Assembly: GCF_027116575.1 (NCBI RefSeq)
Contig: NZ_CP098252.1
Location: forward strand, 1,054,001 to 1,118,000
Length of the DNA: 64,000 nt
Direction of reading: 5' to 3'
Source: Oxalobacter aliiformigenes
GTDB lineage: Bacteria; Pseudomonadota; Gammaproteobacteria; Burkholderiales; Burkholderiaceae_D
Shown here: in pieces, positions 36,254-44,343 of the stretch
Position numbering within the stretch: position 1 is the stretch's first letter
Layout: every line of letters begins with the position of its first letter
The notes under the pieces: model-generated
The model's input: the letters and a program-made list of their open reading frames with translations, nothing else
Database searches by the model: none
What the model was told of the DNA's origin: nothing
Position numbers and translations under genes: made by a program

Positions 36254-37281
36254 TGGGCGACTCCTGTTGCTTGCGTGGTCGGGATCGGCATGTTTTCGCG
36301 GATGAAACGTTCCAGCGGGGGAACAGGGGTATTGCCGCAGTAGCGGTAGTTAACTTGCCGGCTGCCGAACAATCCCTTGTGGCTTTTCTTGAGGGTATTT
36401 TCGTCGGAAATGTCGATGATATGAATGTCGGCATGCGGGTTCAGGGCCGTCCGGAACAGGAAACGTGCCGCGGTATCGGTTGGCGGGAATGAAAAACCGA
36501 TGATGAAAACGTCGTCCGCTTCTTCCAGCAGGTGTGCGGCCGCTTGCCACAAGTGGCGTATGGCGGTGTGGTTGTAAAAGGCGTTTTTGTCCATGACCGG
36601 CGGGATGATATAAGGCACCAGCCCGACGGTCATATGGTCGGTTTCATTGGGGTTATAGTTGCGGTAGTAAATGGTATCCGATGATGATGCGCCTGCATGG
36701 TACCAGTTGACGGAGCCATGAAGTTTGATGATGGATGGAAGCCGCTGAATAAATGGGGTACCCCCCAATGTGCCTGCGCTTGGAATGGTACGTGAACCGA
36801 TCCAGCTTAACGGATACGAGTAGAGTCGCTCCCATGGCAGATATGGTTGTCCGTTGTTTTTCACGTATTTTTCCATGGCCTTTTCGATCAGGACATCGTA
36901 ATTCAGGGTGATGATGTCGCAGTGCGGATTTTCCAGAAAGCCGGCGATCAGACGGTCGAACAGGTTGTTGTGTTCCCCATTTTTGTCCAGTTGCTGGAAA
37001 TGTTGTCCGATCATGCGGCTGATCCGTTCATACAGGGCGCGGTCGGTATAGTTGTTTTCCTGTTTCCATGGGAAGTCGGTTGACAGGTAGGTCAGCAGGT
37101 GTTCGACGTTGTTTTTGATGTTTTCAGGAATTTCCGTTTTGTAATGCGCGCTGATGGTGTCGGTTCCCAGCTCGAGTTGCTGGCGTATGTCGGTGCAGAG
37201 TTCGTTCAGGAGAGGGTAAGCCGGGTTGATGGCTTTGGAAAATCCGGCTCCCAGAAAGAAAACCTGTTTTCGCTTATTCAT
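36250..37281 (-). CDS. SIR2-family protein inside the restriction operon, probable NADase
   Basis: 343 residues, cytosolic. N-terminal NAD-binding GAGFSKA (about 10), the catalytic-type Asn in ITLNYDVLIEKA and His in IIKLHGSVNW, and the C-terminal Rossmann half DDVFIIGFSFPPTDTAARFLF. There is no zinc-binding Cys cluster, so it is of the SIR2-like type found in anti-phage systems (ThsA, DSR), which consume NAD+ on infection, rather than a protein deacetylase. The ATG at 37281 lies inside the last codons of hsdM (ATGAATAA) and the stop overlaps the hsdS start, so all three are coupled. I infer a back-up suicide arm of the restriction system. Confidence 0.85.
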   Translation of the reverse strand: MNKRKQVFFLGAGFSKAINPAYPLLNELCTDIRQQLELGTDTISAHYKTEIPENIKNNVEHLLTYLSTDFPWKQENNYTDRALYERISRMIGQHFQQLDKNGEHNNLFDRLIAGFLENPHCDIITLNYDVLIEKAMEKYVKNNGQPYLPWERLYSYPLSWIGSRTIPSAGTLGGTPFIQRLPSIIKLHGSVNWYHAGASSSDTIYYRNYNPNETDHMTVGLVPYIIPPVMDKNAFYNHTAIRHLWQAAAHLLEEADDVFIIGFSFPPTDTAARFLFRTALNPHADIHIIDISDENTLKKSHKGLFGSRQVNYRYCGNTPVPPLERFIRENMPIPTTQATGVAQ

Positions 37282-39004
37282 GGAACAGCTCCCGGATGGC
37301 GGTGTCCAGCTCTTTTTCGATGGCGATGATTTCGGACAGGATGGCGTCGGATGGGCGCGGGGGTTCGTATCGGTAGAAATGCCGGGTGAAGGGGATTTCG
37401 TAACCGGTTTTCGTTCTGGCGTGGTCGATCCATGCATCGGGGACGAAGGGCAGGACTTCGCGTTCGAAGTAGGTTTGTACGTCTTCTTTCAGCGGGATGG
37501 TTTCGGTGTCGCGCAGGGTCGGATCGGGCTGTATTTTGCCTTTTTTCATGACGGGGTTGCCCTGTTCGTCTTTCAGGGGACGTTCGACGGTGATTTTGGT
37601 GTAGCCGAAGTCGCTGTTGTCGAAGATTTTGCTGATGTCGTTTTCTGCCATGTCGCCGTACAGGCGGGTGATGGTGTCGATGGCGCTTTGCGGGATGTCG
37701 TTGCGTTTGTTGCCCAGCGCCTTGCGGCGTTTTTCGAACAGGCCGCTGGCGTCGATGAGCTGGATTTTGCCGGCGCGTTTCGTGCCGGCTTTTTTGTTGG
37801 ACAGTACCCAGATGTAGGTGGCGATGCCGGTGTTGTAGAAGATGTCGTTGGGCAGGGCGATGATGGCTTCGAGCAGGTCGTTTTCCATGATGTGTTTGCG
37901 GATTTCGGAAGGACCGCTGCCGGCGTCGCCGGTAAAGAGGGGGGAGCCGTTATGGATGATGGCGATGCGGCTGCCGCCGTTTTCCGGCGTTTTCATTTTG
38001 GAGAGCGCGGTCAGCAGAAACAGCATCTGGCTGTCGCCGATGGCTGGCAGTCCGGCGCCGAAGCGGCCGGCGTCGCCGGTACGTGCTTCCTGTTCGACGG
38101 CGTTTTTTTCGTTTTTCCATTCCCGTCCGAACGGGGGATTGGAGAGGATGTAATCGAAGGTTTGTCCCCGGAACTGGTCGTTCGAGAGGGTGTTGCCGTC
38201 GTGGATGTTGCTGGCGTCGTTGCCCTTGATGAGCATGTCGGCCTTGCAGATGGCGTAGGTCTGGTCGTTGAGTTCCTGTCCGAATGCCAGCAGGGCGCAG
38301 GTCGGGTTGAGCCGGTGCAAGTATTCTTCCGCGACGGAGAGCATGCCGCCGGTACCGCATGCCGGATCGTAGAGGCTTCTCAGGATGTTTTTGCCGCCGA
38401 GCGCTTCATGGTCGTCGTGAAAGAGGATGTTGACCATCAGTTCGATGACTTCGCGCGGGGTGTAGTGTTGTCCGGCGTCGGCGTTGTGCGATTCGGAAAA
38501 GCGCCGGATGATTTCCTCGAAGATGTAGCCCATTTCGAGATTGGAAATGCGGTCGGGATGCAGGTCGGCTCTCGGGGTGGTGAATTCGCGCAGGACGGCA
38601 TAGAGGATGCCTTTTTCCGCCATCGTGGTGATGTGGCCTTCGAAGCGGAATTTTTCGATGATGTCCCGTACATTGGCGGAAAAGCCGTAGAGGTAGGCGC
38701 GGAAGTTGGCTTCGATGTTGTCGGGGTCGTCGAGCAGTTTGCCGAAGTCGAAGCGGCTGACGTTGTAGAAAGCGTGTCCGGATGCCCGGCGGAGCAGGGC
38801 GTCCGGCATGGCGAGGGTTTTGCACTGTGCGTATCTTTCGAGTACGGCGGCTTTGGTGTCGGCCAGTATGCAGTCGAAGCGGCGGATGACGGTCAGCGGG
38901 AGGATGACTTCGCCGTATTCGTGCGGTTTGTACACGCCGGTGAGTTTGTCGGCGATGGCCCATATCAGGTCCGCTTTTTGTTTGACGTTGGATTCGAGGC
39001 TCAT
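37274..39004 (-). CDS. hsdM: Type I DNA methyltransferase subunit
   Basis: 576 residues. N-terminal helical HsdM domain (LIWAIADKLTGVYKPHEYGEVILP), then the N6-adenine methyltransferase core with AdoMet motif DPACGTGGML (about 245) and catalytic NPPFG (about 320). AGQHYTPREVIELM is typical of HsdM. The ATG at 39004 begins MSLESNVKQK; a longer frame upstream is without sense. First gene of the operon; with HsdS it methylates adenines in the recognition site and with HsdR it restricts. The SIR2 gene starts inside its last codons. Confidence 0.93.
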   Translation of the reverse strand: MSLESNVKQKADLIWAIADKLTGVYKPHEYGEVILPLTVIRRFDCILADTKAAVLERYAQCKTLAMPDALLRRASGHAFYNVSRFDFGKLLDDPDNIEANFRAYLYGFSANVRDIIEKFRFEGHITTMAEKGILYAVLREFTTPRADLHPDRISNLEMGYIFEEIIRRFSESHNADAGQHYTPREVIELMVNILFHDDHEALGGKNILRSLYDPACGTGGMLSVAEEYLHRLNPTCALLAFGQELNDQTYAICKADMLIKGNDASNIHDGNTLSNDQFRGQTFDYILSNPPFGREWKNEKNAVEQEARTGDAGRFGAGLPAIGDSQMLFLLTALSKMKTPENGGSRIAIIHNGSPLFTGDAGSGPSEIRKHIMENDLLEAIIALPNDIFYNTGIATYIWVLSNKKAGTKRAGKIQLIDASGLFEKRRKALGNKRNDIPQSAIDTITRLYGDMAENDISKIFDNSDFGYTKITVERPLKDEQGNPVMKKGKIQPDPTLRDTETIPLKEDVQTYFEREVLPFVPDAWIDHARTKTGYEIPFTRHFYRYEPPRPSDAILSEIIAIEKELDTAIRELFHE

Positions 39005-39205
39005 TGTTTTTTCTGTTTTGTGGATGACAGGCTGGAAAGGGAATGATGCACCGGTAACGGGGAGCACAGGCCTGTCAGGCTTATGAAGTTGTCAGGCCTG
39101 TATTGTAAGGGGGAAGGGGACGGCTGTCAGCGGCAATGCCGTATCCGGCATGCGACTGGTCGCGACGATCCGGAATTGTCCGCTTGTGGATGTTTCTTTC
39201 CGTCC

Positions 39206-39258
39206 CGTCCGGGAAGCGGTTCCGGTGTTCAGCGGTTTTTGATGGCCGAGACGATCAG
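39206..39258. repeat. Right 53-bp direct repeat bounding the restriction island
   Basis: Matches 29728-29780 with one mismatch. It contains the stop and last codons of the intact methyltransferase, so the island (about 9.4 kb, exactly the five restriction genes) lies between the gene end and its duplicate. No integrase or transposase is inside; the island may have moved with help from another element or by homologous recombination. Confidence 0.8.
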
Positions 39259-39915
39259 CATGGCGGGGCGGCGGGTTTCGTCGATCATGCCGGGGACGGT
39301 TTCCAGCAGGGCTTTTTCCGGTTCGGGTTCGGCAAGGCCCGTCAGGGTGAATCCTGCGGTGATGACGCCGTTGATGACGGTGGTCAGTGTCCGGTGGTAT
39401 TTGGTGACGTGCTGTCCGAGGAAGATGGCGTCGCGCTTGCCTTCGTCGAAATAGCGGTCGACTGGCCAGTGCAGTTTTTTGCCGTTTTCGTCGGTGATCC
39501 ATTGCTGGGAACCGCTGGCGGTATAAACGGGGTGTTCGATGGAGAAGACGAATGCGCCGCCGGGAGTGAGCGAGCGGTATATTCTGGTGTAGAGGTCGCC
39601 GAAGGATTCGATGTAGTGGAAGGCCAGCGAGCTGATGACGACGTCGTAGGTTTCGGGCTCGAATTCGAAGTCCTCGATGGCCATGCACCGGTATTCCGTC
39701 CAGAAGGAAGCGTTTTGCCGGTGGGCCTGTTTCAGCATTTTTTCGGACGTGTCGATGCCGGTGCAGGCGATGGCGCCGTGTTCGATGGCATAGCGGCAGT
39801 GCCAGCCGTATCCGCAGCCGAGATCGAGTACCCGTTTGCCGCAGAAGTCGGGCAGCATTTTTTCCAGAACGTGCCATTCTCCGGCACCGGACAGGCCGTT
39901 GACGGAACGGGACAT
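39229..39915 (-). CDS. Class I SAM-dependent methyltransferase
   Basis: At least 228 residues. SAM site VLDLGCGYGWHCRYAIEHGA, then GIDTSEKML, YDVVISSLAFHYIESF and LTPGGAFVFSIEHPVY. This is a small-molecule methyltransferase of the UbiE/Tam-like group; substrate unknown. The ATG at 39915 is probably not the true start: in the same frame the upstream codons read NPYDDDRFLSEYSG, which belongs to this family's N-terminus, but no start codon is in frame. A shift at the run of six T (39976-39981; six A in the gene) would join an ATG at 40031. Its 3' end is the site of the restriction island. Confidence 0.8.
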   Translation of the reverse strand: MSRSVNGLSGAGEWHVLEKMLPDFCGKRVLDLGCGYGWHCRYAIEHGAIACTGIDTSEKMLKQAHRQNASFWTEYRCMAIEDFEFEPETYDVVISSLAFHYIESFGDLYTRIYRSLTPGGAFVFSIEHPVYTASGSQQWITDENGKKLHWPVDRYFDEGKRDAIFLGQHVTKYHRTLTTVINGVITAGFTLTGLAEPEPEKALLETVPGMIDETRRPAMLIVSAIKNR

Positions 39916-40234
39916 GCCGCTGTATTCGCTGAGGAAACGGTCGTCGTCATAGGGATTGGTCCGGGTGGTGTTTTCTTTTTTCCCGCCGGTTTTCCGGTGG
40001 TGCGTTTTGTCCGTTTCCGTTCTGTTGCCATGGTGTTGTTCTGACGAGACCGTTTCTGATACAGGTGTGGGAGTGTGGCGTTTTGCACGGCTCCTGTCAT
40101 TGATATGGATGGACTTTCGCTCACCTTTCGGTGACTTGCCGGGGAAACGTGACGTGATTTCACAACGTTTTGTCTCTCCGGGGGCAGGGGATGTTCCGGA
40201 CGGGAGGAGCCGGACAGCCGTGTGGAGCCGGCGC

Positions 40235-40903
40235 CTAATTGATCTGTTTCAGGAGTTCGAGCGCGTCGGAGTCGTCCTGATCGGCCGCTTTTTGCAGCCA
40301 GTAACGGGCTTTGAGGGTGTCTTTGGCGATATCCTCGTGGCCGCTGAGGTAGAGGGCGCCGAGGATTTTCTGCGCACTGGTGTCGCCGGATTCGGCGGCG
40401 CGGGTGAACCAGTAAATGGCTTTTTCGGTGTTTTTCGCCGTTCCCTGTCCTTTCATGTAGGCGGTGCCGAGATAGTTCCGGGCGCTGGTTTCGCCGTTTG
40501 TCGCGGCTTTTTCGAACCATTTGAACGCTTCGACCTCGTTTTTGGGCATGCCGCGGCCTTCGAGATTCATGACGCCCATGAAGGTCTGGGCATCGGGTTC
40601 GCCGGCACGGGCGGCTTTTTCGAACCATTTCGCCGCTTCGCGGTCGTCTTTTCCGACGCCGTTGCCCTGGAAGTAGAGTACGCCGATCATGGATTGCGCT
40701 TCGGTATTGCCTGACCGGGCCGCTTTTTCGAAGCAGGGGAAGGCTTCACTGAACTGGCGGTTTCGGTAGTATTGCATGCCCTGCCTGAAATCCTGTTCTC
40801 CGGCAGAGTAGGCGGTTTTGCTGATGATGATCAGGATCAGGGTCAGGAAAGCGACGATCCAGGGCAGAATGTTTTTTCTTTTACGGCTCACGTTTTTCGG
40901 CAT
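40235..40903 (-). CDS. Sel1-repeat protein with N-terminal membrane anchor
   Basis: 222 residues. Residues 8-33 are a hydrophobic segment after a basic start (MPKNVSRKRKNILPWIVAFLT...), either a signal peptide or an uncleaved anchor. The rest is five to six Sel1 repeats (ARSGNTEAQSMIGVLYFQG, ARAGEPDAQTFMGVMNLEG, ATNGETSARNYLGTAYMKG, AESGDTSAQKILGALYLSG). Periplasmic interaction protein, partner unknown. It is the best-preserved short Sel1 gene of the four in the window. Confidence 0.83.
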   Translation of the reverse strand: MPKNVSRKRKNILPWIVAFLTLILIIISKTAYSAGEQDFRQGMQYYRNRQFSEAFPCFEKAARSGNTEAQSMIGVLYFQGNGVGKDDREAAKWFEKAARAGEPDAQTFMGVMNLEGRGMPKNEVEAFKWFEKAATNGETSARNYLGTAYMKGQGTAKNTEKAIYWFTRAAESGDTSAQKILGALYLSGHEDIAKDTLKARYWLQKAADQDDSDALELLKQIN

Positions 40904-41752
40904 ACCTGTTGGGGGTGTGTTGCTGGCAGGTTGGAAACGGACGCCATGATAACAGGGCTTGCCCTCTGCTCAAAGTATTTTCTGCCTTTCGGGTGACAAA
41001 ACACAGAAATTTCTGCCATTTAACGTGAAAAGGACAGTCCCGGACGGGAAAAATGCCGCGGACGGGGAAATTTCCGTAAATGATGTGCGGGTTTTTCAGG
41101 TTGCCGGGCCGCGCGGTGCGACTGGCGGTTTTTTGTGGCGGGAAGGGCGGCGCCACGGCATGCTGCGGGGCCGGCTGTACGCCATGATGGTGTGCCGGCC
41201 GGGTGTGCCGGTCTCTCGCGTGACAGGCTTTCCGGCGCCTTGTCGCGAAGCGATATTCCGGAAAAGGACCGATGAACGGTTTTCGCCGCTGGATGGTTTT
41301 CCGAGACGGTCTGCAATGAATGGAAAACAGGGGAGGACAGGTGTCCGGACGGTGTTTGACGGGAAAGGGTGATCCGGCCGGCGATGGGTGCCACTCCTGC
41401 CGCATGGATTCCGGCGGGCAAAAGGAAAAGAAGGGGATTTTTTCGTTTTTTCCGGCAAGGTCGTCATGCTCTCCGGATGCAGGGGAGGGGACGATTTTTT
41501 CCGGATGCGGTTTTTTCGTAGCCGGGGTTTGTCACGATGCAACGGAGGGAGCGTCTTTTGTCCGTGCACAGGGTGTGGCGATTGTGCAAACAGGGGTAAA
41601 CGGCTATTTTATAGATCGTGTGTGCACTTTTCCTGCCGGCGGTTTTTTCGGGGTGGAAAGGTGTGGTTTAAGAGACTGACCGGAATTTTGCCCGTTTGCC
41701 GGTCGAAAAAAAAGGATGTCGTGTCCCGGTGGGGGCGGCAAGGGAAGGGGTT
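40904..41752. other. Long spacer, no gene recognised
   Basis: About 850 bases between the divergent Sel1 gene and the transporter pair. The open frames are low-complexity. The A/T-rich stretches near 40970-41040 and 41600-41640 are the likeliest promoter places; no repeat or RNA was recognised. Confidence 0.5.
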
Positions 41753-42385
41753 ATGGTCAGGGATAAGGGGTTTTACTGGGATCTTTTTGTCGCCACACTT
41801 CAGCTGAGCGCGTTTACGGTGGGGGGCGGGTTTGTCATTGTGCCGCTGATGCGCCGCAAGTTCATCCGGGAAAAACAGTGGCTCGACGAGGACGAGATGC
41901 TGGATCTGACGGCGATCGCCCAGTCGGCGCCCGGTTCGATCGCCATCAATGCCTCGATTCTGCTCGGGTACCGGCTGGCCGGGTTTCGGGGGGTGCTGGT
42001 GACGATTTTCGGGACGGTTTTGCCGCCGCTTTTCATTTTGTCGCTCGTGTCGATGTTTTATGCCGCTTTCAAGAGTAATGAATATGTCGTGCTGGCGATG
42101 AAGGGGATGCAGGCGGGGGTGGCGGCGATCATTTTCGATGTCGTCATCACGATGGGAAAGAATGTGCTTTCCCGCAAGCGGGTCATGCCCTGGATCATTT
42201 TGACCGGATCGTTTGCCGCCGTGTTTTTTTTCGATGTGAATGTGTTTGTCGTGATCATGGTGTGCGGGGCTGTCGGGGTGGCCGATACGCTGTACGGCGA
42301 ACGGCTGCGCAAAATCCGTCTCGGGAAAATGCAGGCATTCCGGCGCCGGCGTGAGGAAGAAAGGAAACGGGAGGAGGACGCATGA
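41753..42385 (+). CDS. Chromate-type (CHR) transporter, N-terminal-type half
   Basis: 210 residues, inner membrane, about six hydrophobic segments. CHR domain marks: FVATLQLSAFTVGGGFVIVP and TAIAQSAPGSIAINASILLG, with the family's GG and PG turns. Half-size ChrA proteins of about 200 residues work as pairs of unlike halves, as here. The family exports chromate or related oxyanions, though many gut members have no proven substrate. The start at 41753 follows AGGGAAGGGG. The stop overlaps the next gene by four bases (ATGA). The tail is highly charged (RRRREEERKREED). Confidence 0.87.
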   Translation: MVRDKGFYWDLFVATLQLSAFTVGGGFVIVPLMRRKFIREKQWLDEDEMLDLTAIAQSAPGSIAINASILLGYRLAGFRGVLVTIFGTVLPPLFILSLVSMFYAAFKSNEYVVLAMKGMQAGVAAIIFDVVITMGKNVLSRKRVMPWIILTGSFAAVFFFDVNVFVVIMVCGAVGVADTLYGERLRKIRLGKMQAFRRRREEERKREEDA

Positions 42386-42972
42386 TTTACCTCGAACTGT
42401 TCTGGAGTTTTTTCCAGATCGGCCTGTTTTCCATCGGGGGCGGGTATGCCGCCATGCCGCTGATCCAGCATCAGGTGGTGGATGTGCATCCCTGGCTGAC
42501 GATGGCGGAGTTTTCGGACATCATCACGATTTCCCAGATGACGCCGGGGCCGATTTCCATCAATTCGGCCACGTTCGTCGGGATCCGGATCGCCGGATTG
42601 CCGGGGGCGATTGTCGCCACGTCCGGATGTGTGCTGCCGTCGTGTCTGATCGTGCTGACGCTGGCGTTCGCCTATTACCGGTTCAGAAATTTCAGGATCG
42701 TGAAAAACGTGTTGTTGCAATTGCGTGCGGCGGTGGTGTCCATGATCGTGTTTGCCGGACTGTCGATCGGGTTTCTGGCGTTCTGGCACAGGGAGAACAT
42801 GCCGACTGCCGCCGATCTGGCGCATACGGACTGGATCGCCGTATCCATTTTCTGTGCGGCCCTGTGGGTGTTGCGACGGTGGAAGAAGGTCGATCCGATT
42901 CATGTCATGCTGGCGACCGGTGTGCTGGGGATCGTGCTTTATATGTTGTCGCCGGTTTGGGGGTGGCACTGA
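42382..42972 (+). CDS. Chromate-type (CHR) transporter, second half
   Basis: 196 residues, inner membrane. LFWSFFQIGLFSIGGGYAAMP and ISQMTPGPISINSATFVG are the CHR motifs matching those in the first half; the two halves should face opposite ways and form a heterodimer. ATGA overlap with the upstream gene shows translational coupling. It ends in LYMLSPVWGWH. Substrate assignment to chromate is by family only. Confidence 0.87.
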   Translation: MIYLELFWSFFQIGLFSIGGGYAAMPLIQHQVVDVHPWLTMAEFSDIITISQMTPGPISINSATFVGIRIAGLPGAIVATSGCVLPSCLIVLTLAFAYYRFRNFRIVKNVLLQLRAAVVSMIVFAGLSIGFLAFWHRENMPTAADLAHTDWIAVSIFCAALWVLRRWKKVDPIHVMLATGVLGIVLYMLSPVWGWH

Positions 42973-43690
42973 CGGCCGGAGAGCGGGCGACGGCGGCAGG
43001 GAAAATCCGGAAGCGGGACGGGCGGGGTCTTTGTCCAAAGCGACCATCGGGACAGGGCCGGTTTTCATGGCTGTCGCGATCGGATTGACGGCCCTGTGTG
43101 CTTCGGGACGGGGGCGTGTCGTGTCCGGTGATTTTCTTTCCTGTCGATGATGGCTTTCAGCCGGCCGGTATTTCCGTCCCGTTGACTGTCATTTCTGTTT
43201 TGGGTGTCAGAAGGCTGGCCGGAAAAGAAAAATCCGTTCCCGTTCCCGGAGTACGGCTACCGGTTTTCAGCCGGGCTTTTGCGACGGCCGGAGCCGGCAT
43301 GACGGTGGAAAGGAACCGGGAGAGGCAGGAAAGGCACCGGAGGCGGTTCGTTCGGGGAGGACATCGGTTTGTTTTCCCGATATCCTGACAGGGCGGGCAT
43401 TTTCGGGAGGGATTTGCCGGATATCCGTCGATAACGGCGCAAACCTGAATACGGAAAAATCCCGTGCATGGCAAGGTACCGGCCCCCTGCAAGGGAAGCG
43501 ATTTGTCCGCCGGACGGACGCAATGACAGGAAAGGGAAGGTATGAAAAGCTTTTCGGGATCAGTACAGGGAGTGGATGGGATGGGGCGGTTTTCTTGGCG
43601 ATGTGCCGTTTTTGTGACGGTGGAGTGAACGGGGCAGTCTTCCGGTGCCGTTATCGGAATGCGGGGGACTGTCGGGTATGATGTTGCCCT

Positions 43691-43732
43691 GCTTCCTGCT
43701 TCCTGCTTCCTGCTTCCTGCTTCCTGCTTCCC
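43691..43732. repeat. Seven-base tandem repeat (GCTTCCT), six units
   Basis: Five perfect GCTTCCT units and one ending CCC. Because seven is not a multiple of three it would shift a frame on slippage, but no gene crosses it. Its copy number probably varies between isolates. Confidence 0.9.
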
Positions 43733-43914
43733 GAAAGCAGAGAGAAAAAACGGCTCATGGGGCCGGTATCGGCCGCAGGAGGTGGAAAAACCGTCTTTTT
43801 TCAGGGTTCGCGGGTGGGGGGCTGTTCCGGTCGTGGGGAGCGGATCCGGCCGGGTCTGCCTGTCAAACGGGCAATGCGTGCAAGTGAATGAATCCATTCG
43901 GAATTATGGCGCTA

Positions 43915-43947
43915 TTCACGAGGTTGTCCACAGAAAACGGGGATAAG
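43915..43947. repeat. Dispersed repeat with DnaA-box-like core, copy 2
   Basis: TTCACGAGG, then TTGTCCACAGAAAACGGGGA and TAAG. It matches 44120-44152 over 33 bases and 25091-25114 over the core. Confidence 0.75.
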
Positions 43948-44119
43948 CGTACCGGTGGGGGAAAAACGGGTGGCATGTACTGCCGGTGGCGGGGGATTTT
44001 GCCGGTTCGGCCGGTCTGGCGGGGGGACGTTCGGTGATGTTTCGGGCCGGAACGGGCGGTTTGCCCGGTAAGGAGGCAGGGGCGGGAACGGGTTGAAGAT
44101 AAAGGGAAAACCGGTGCTG

Positions 44120-44152
44120 TTCACGGGGTTGTCCACAGAAAACGGGGATAAA
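44120..44152. repeat. Dispersed repeat with DnaA-box-like core, copy 3
   Basis: TTCACGGGG, then TTGTCCACAGAAAACGGGGA and TAAA, 205 bases from copy 2 in the same direction. Confidence 0.75.
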
Positions 44153-44343
44153 TGTGCCGGCCGGGGAAAACGGGGTAAAGGCGGAGATGACCGGCAAGAC
44201 GGGACGTGACCGGTTGGGTTTGCCGTCCGGATCACCGGTTGCCGCCGGTGTTTTTCGTGTCCGGTCCGGTTCCTGTGGCGGCTGGCCGGAGGCCGGCAGG
44301 GATGGAGCAGGTTGCCGGCCGTTTCGGGGCGTCTTCCGGTGGT

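Larger units (their letters stand above)
42973..44343. other. Long spacer with short repeats, no gene recognised
   Basis: About 1.37 kb. It contains the seven-base tandem repeat (43691-43732) and two copies of the DnaA-box-like repeat. Open frames on both strands are low-complexity or arise from these repeats. Confidence 0.5.

Noticed and set aside
37226..39046. 606-codon open frame on the plus strand
   Set aside because: It is exactly antisense to hsdM, whose protein has all family motifs; the plus frame gives only Phe/Val/Gly/Asp-rich sequence.
29432..39205. Integrase or transposase for the restriction island
   Set aside because: All frames between the direct repeats are accounted for by the five defence genes; no recombinase motif was found.
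43542..43628. 29-codon frame with a good ribosome binding site (GGAAAGGGAAGG)
   Set aside because: The peptide (MKSFSGSVQG...) has no homologue I know and the purine-rich site is common in this spacer, so translation cannot be supported.
43915..44152. Replication origin suggested by DnaA-box-like repeats
   Set aside because: Only two boxes in the spacer, no A/T-rich unwinding region and no dnaA, dnaN, gidA or rnpA nearby.
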